Positions 31,347 through 33,795 of a stretch of DNA of 33,795 nt are shown piece by piece. The stretch is from assembly GCA_945897365.1 (NCBI GenBank), contig CAMDFD010000024.1, forward strand, positions 1 through 33,795. The letters run 5' to 3'. The translations under genes were made by a program, and so were the position numbers. Position 1 is the stretch's first letter; every line of letters starts with the position of its first letter. Origin of the DNA: Bordetella parapertussis. GTDB taxonomy: Bacteria; Pseudomonadota; Gammaproteobacteria; Burkholderiales; Burkholderiaceae_B. The notes beneath the pieces were generated by a model. That model was not told where the DNA came from, did no database searches, and saw nothing but the letters and a program-made list of their open reading frames with translations.

Positions 31347-33242
31347 TTAATTTTTATGAACAGTCACGCGTTGAATCATCCCTAAATCACTGGCTTGAAG
31401 CCGCTGATTGTGTAGGATGAAAGGCCCAGCAAAATCCTTAAAGCGCATGCGAAAAGTGATTGAGCTTGGGTTTTGGCTGGTGCCTCCTGTGGGCAACGCG
31501 ATGGTGTCGCACCAATAAGGCTCGATGGGCTTGCCATTCACTTTGATGACGTACATCGGATTGACATGAATATGAAACACATGCGCGAGGGGATTCATGT
31601 TGAAAACAGTCCATTCTTCAACCGCATCCAGTATCGCAATTTCATTCAGTGTGTTGGCCGCCTGAATATCAAATGGCGGCACCAGGTTTGGCGGCGGCGG
31701 AAAGATGGGAGTCTGCGACTTGGATCCAAAGGTGGACGCGATCTTTTGTTCAAGCTGCAACTTATTGAGTTGATAAGATTGTTTAGCCTGTTCGGCAAGC
31801 GAGCCGAGCACCACAGCCGCCTGAGCCAACGGACTCGGTGTGTGTTGCGCATTCTCCAACGCGTCATTGCCGATCATCTTAAAAATGATATTGCGTTTTT
31901 TGCCGCCGTTGTTGGCTAACTCTTCATCCGTAATGGGCATTAAAAATTGACTGACAGGCAAGGGCGCCTTCGGTAATGACATGCTGACTGCAGCGTCGAC
32001 CACAATCACTGTAGCCAAGATATCTTCTGGCAAGATGATTGGATGCGTACCGCCTGAAATTTTTATAGGTAAGCCGCGCAAGTAATACGTGCCCGGCTTG
32101 TCTGCTTGCACTACGACTGAGGCGCGATTACCAGGCGCGAGTTGCAAACCAAGACCGTTCGTTTTTCTGGCATCGTCATGATCAACATAGGACGCGCTCC
32201 CCCAGCCATCCGCGGTGTATTGCTTGAGCACGTGCCCATCTAGACTGAGATTGAGAGAGTTAAACACCTGAGTATTGATTAATCGCCAACGCTGCACTTC
32301 GCCAGACCGCATCACGATCGTCGGTCGACGCACACCATTAATCATGACGGGTTGAGCGTCACTATACTGATCATCACGGCGCTGTTTCTTTAGGCCTCGA
32401 CCGGTTGGGTCTTGCGTCAACTGCCAAAACTTTTCTAAGCGACCATCGGCAACACCGAGCCCGTCATGAAAGAAGGGATTCAACGCAAAATAGGGGGCCT
32501 GAAATAAAAAGATCAGCTCAGTCGCTTGCGCCATGTCTGGCAAGTCGTCCACGTCAGCTCTGACCATGATTGCGCCCGACATCAAGCTCGCGACTTGCAA
32601 GGCACTTGAGCCATGATATTGCGGGTGATAGTAGAACGGTCCGGCAGGGTGGTCTTTTGGAATACGGTGGACATACTGACGAGATTCCCCATTTGGCAAT
32701 ACGCCACCGAAATTAGGATCCACCACATAGTCACCATATTCGGGCGGTGTCGTATTTTCATTGATCCCCGGAAATACATGCAAACCGTGTACGTGCAAAT
32801 TCGTCGTGTTGGGCTTGATGAAATTGGTCGGATCGCGAAAGGCTCGAAAGGGAGGGTTCTCTGGCAACTGATTCAGCAACCGAATCCTCAAGGTATCGCC
32901 GCCACGTACCACCAAGGTTGGGCCGGCATAGCCTGCGCGCTGAGCATCATAGCCATAGGCGCGGAGTGACACGGGATGACGGTCATTGGGCTGTGCACCC
33001 GATATCAAGGTATCAAAATATGAAATGGTCAGCGTGACATCCAATACACCATTTTTTGCCTCGAGCATGGGTGGTTGCACAAAGGTTTGCACTGGCGCCT
33101 TTAGACGCTCACGCTCGTTTTGCTCACATGCCGTCAAGCTCAGTGGCACCACGATGCCCGAGGCGATGGTCAAGCCGTAGCGTAAAAATTGACGCCTGGC
33201 GTTTTCTTGTTCGTTGCCGTTGTCCATGGGCGTTTTAGCCAT
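31347..33242 (-). CDS. multicopper-oxidase-fold protein with degenerate copper sites, Tat-exported lipoprotein
   Basis: Cupredoxin-repeat protein of 631 residues. The N-terminus has a twin-arginine motif, ARRQFLRYG (residues 15-23), and a lipobox LTAC (C39). Copper motif 1 is intact (H150-V-H152 in NLHVHGLHV) and motif 3 is intact (HVFHIH, H554, H557, H559). Motif 2 reads YYHPQYHG, with Q208 replacing the expected histidine. Motif 4, normally HCHxxxHxxxGM, reads HNQRLQASDLGM from residue 611: the type 1 cysteine and two histidines are gone. Ordinary oxidase activity is therefore unlikely; a structural or altered role is inferred, as for FtsP/SufI. The stop-start overlap with the RCC1 gene is 8 bp, so they are probably co-transcribed. 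Confidence 0.88.
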   Translation of the reverse strand: MAKTPMDNGNEQENARRQFLRYGLTIASGIVVPLSLTACEQNERERLKAPVQTFVQPPMLEAKNGVLDVTLTISYFDTLISGAQPNDRHPVSLRAYGYDAQRAGYAGPTLVVRGGDTLRIRLLNQLPENPPFRAFRDPTNFIKPNTTNLHVHGLHVFPGINENTTPPEYGDYVVDPNFGGVLPNGESRQYVHRIPKDHPAGPFYYHPQYHGSSALQVASLMSGAIMVRADVDDLPDMAQATELIFLFQAPYFALNPFFHDGLGVADGRLEKFWQLTQDPTGRGLKKQRRDDQYSDAQPVMINGVRRPTIVMRSGEVQRWRLINTQVFNSLNLSLDGHVLKQYTADGWGSASYVDHDDARKTNGLGLQLAPGNRASVVVQADKPGTYYLRGLPIKISGGTHPIILPEDILATVIVVDAAVSMSLPKAPLPVSQFLMPITDEELANNGGKKRNIIFKMIGNDALENAQHTPSPLAQAAVVLGSLAEQAKQSYQLNKLQLEQKIASTFGSKSQTPIFPPPPNLVPPFDIQAANTLNEIAILDAVEEWTVFNMNPLAHVFHIHVNPMYVIKVNGKPIEPYWCDTIALPTGGTSQNPSSITFRMRFKDFAGPFILHNQRLQASDLGMIQRVTVHKN

Positions 33243-33795
33243 TTTCCCAAAAGGGAACAGGTATCAATTGTTGTGAGGCGGCACGACCGATCTGACCGGC
33301 TTCATTACTCCCCCAGCCGTACAAAGCTTGCTTGCCAATTGCCACAGCATGCATCTCACCCGCAGCGATGGCCTGCACCTGGGTAAGCCCCAGCACTTTT
33401 GTGGGTGTACTCCGAGGCCGTGTGTCATTGGCGCCAAGTTGGCCAAAACCGTTCCATCCCCAAGCGTAGACGTAACCAGACTCTGATAATGCTAAGGAAA
33501 AATGTGTGCCGGCAGCGAGTGCTGTCATTTTTTCAGGCATCTCAATCAACCTTGCTTGACTGCCGTAGCGCGGCTGTGGACGACCCAACTGTCCATATTG
33601 ATTGCTCCCCCAAGCGTAAACGTCGCCCTCGAGGCTAAGCGCTAAAACGTGGGTCGCACCGACGGCGATGCTCTTGATCGAAACCGTCATAGGCACAGGC
33701 ACCGGCACAAGCGCTGGCGTGGCTGCATTGTTTAAATGCCCGAGCCCAAGTTGCCCTGCAGAATTACTACCAAAAGAAAAAACTTCGCCTGCGCG
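33235..33795 (-). CDS. RCC1-repeat (beta-propeller) protein, partial
   Basis: The frame is open to the window edge, so the 5' end is missing; a GTG at 33708 is internal. The visible 186 residues contain four RCC1 repeats with the signature x-VYAWGxNxxGQLG: EVFSFGSNSAGQLGLG, DVYAWGSNQYGQLGRP, YVYAWGWNGFGQLGAN and LYGWGSNEAGQIGRA, each with an AVGATHVLAL-like GxxHxxAL strand. It should fold as part of a seven-bladed propeller. Bacterial RCC1 proteins are usually exported, but no signal sequence can be seen here. The stop overlaps the start of the multicopper-oxidase-like gene. Confidence 0.88.
   Translation of the reverse strand, partial: RAGEVFSFGSNSAGQLGLGHLNNAATPALVPVPVPMTVSIKSIAVGATHVLALSLEGDVYAWGSNQYGQLGRPQPRYGSQARLIEMPEKMTALAAGTHFSLALSESGYVYAWGWNGFGQLGANDTRPRSTPTKVLGLTQVQAIAAGEMHAVAIGKQALYGWGSNEAGQIGRAASQQLIPVPFWENG

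Noticed and set aside
31473..31919. 148-codon plus-strand frame inside the multicopper-oxidase-like gene
   Set aside because: Antisense shadow; the opposite strand encodes clear cupredoxin motifs throughout.
1..33795. Insertion sequences, prophage genes, CRISPR arrays, tRNA or rRNA genes
   Set aside because: No transposase or integrase motifs, no regularly spaced long repeats and no tRNA- or rRNA-like segments were recognised on either strand.

Overview
The window reads as a chromosomal segment of a Gram-negative betaproteobacterium, most likely Burkholderiales and Alcaligenaceae-like. The grounds are a Bug/TctC periplasmic receptor, a Gram-negative trimeric porin of the neisserial/burkholderial type, PhnDCE, a phosphonate monoester hydrolase of the Burkholderia/Rhizobium type and a full general secretion pathway. 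Base composition looks balanced on the left and more AT-rich in the secretion genes. The genus cannot be fixed from sequence alone. No tRNA, rRNA, CRISPR array or transposase was seen.

Region 1 (1-17155) looks like an organophosphorus-scavenging locus. On the plus strand lie a Bug receptor, a four-gene ABC importer (binding protein, two permeases, ATPase) and a GpdQ-like binuclear metallophosphodiesterase, closed by a strong hairpin terminator. Facing it on the minus strand is one tightly coupled operon: an oligopeptide-type binding protein, two ATPases, two permeases, a formylglycine-type phosphonate monoester hydrolase/phosphodiesterase and a HAD phosphatase. Upstream of that operon sit a porin broken by one in-frame stop codon and a phnD-phnE-phnC phosphonate importer. 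Four tandem 11-bp Pho-box-like units precede the peptide-type operon, and similar units precede phnD. The inferred logic is uptake of phosphodiesters or phosphonates, cleavage by two unrelated phosphodiesterases, and dephosphorylation by the HAD enzyme.

Region 2 (17541-29304) is a type II secretion system in three blocks: gspC with a short gspO (minus), gspGHIJK (plus), and gspLMNDEF (minus, converging on gspK). A small lipoprotein gene ends tail-to-tail with gspO and could be a pilotin, which is inference only. A Pho-box-like site lies upstream of gspL. This suggests the secretion system is induced by phosphate starvation, as the Hxc system of Pseudomonas aeruginosa is, and would link regions 1 and 2.

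Region 3 (29503-33795) holds, on the minus strand, an RCC1-repeat protein running off the window, a Tat-exported multicopper-oxidase homologue that has lost key copper ligands, and a RoxA-like diheme cytochrome c lipoprotein. The three look like envelope or surface proteins; their joint function is unknown.
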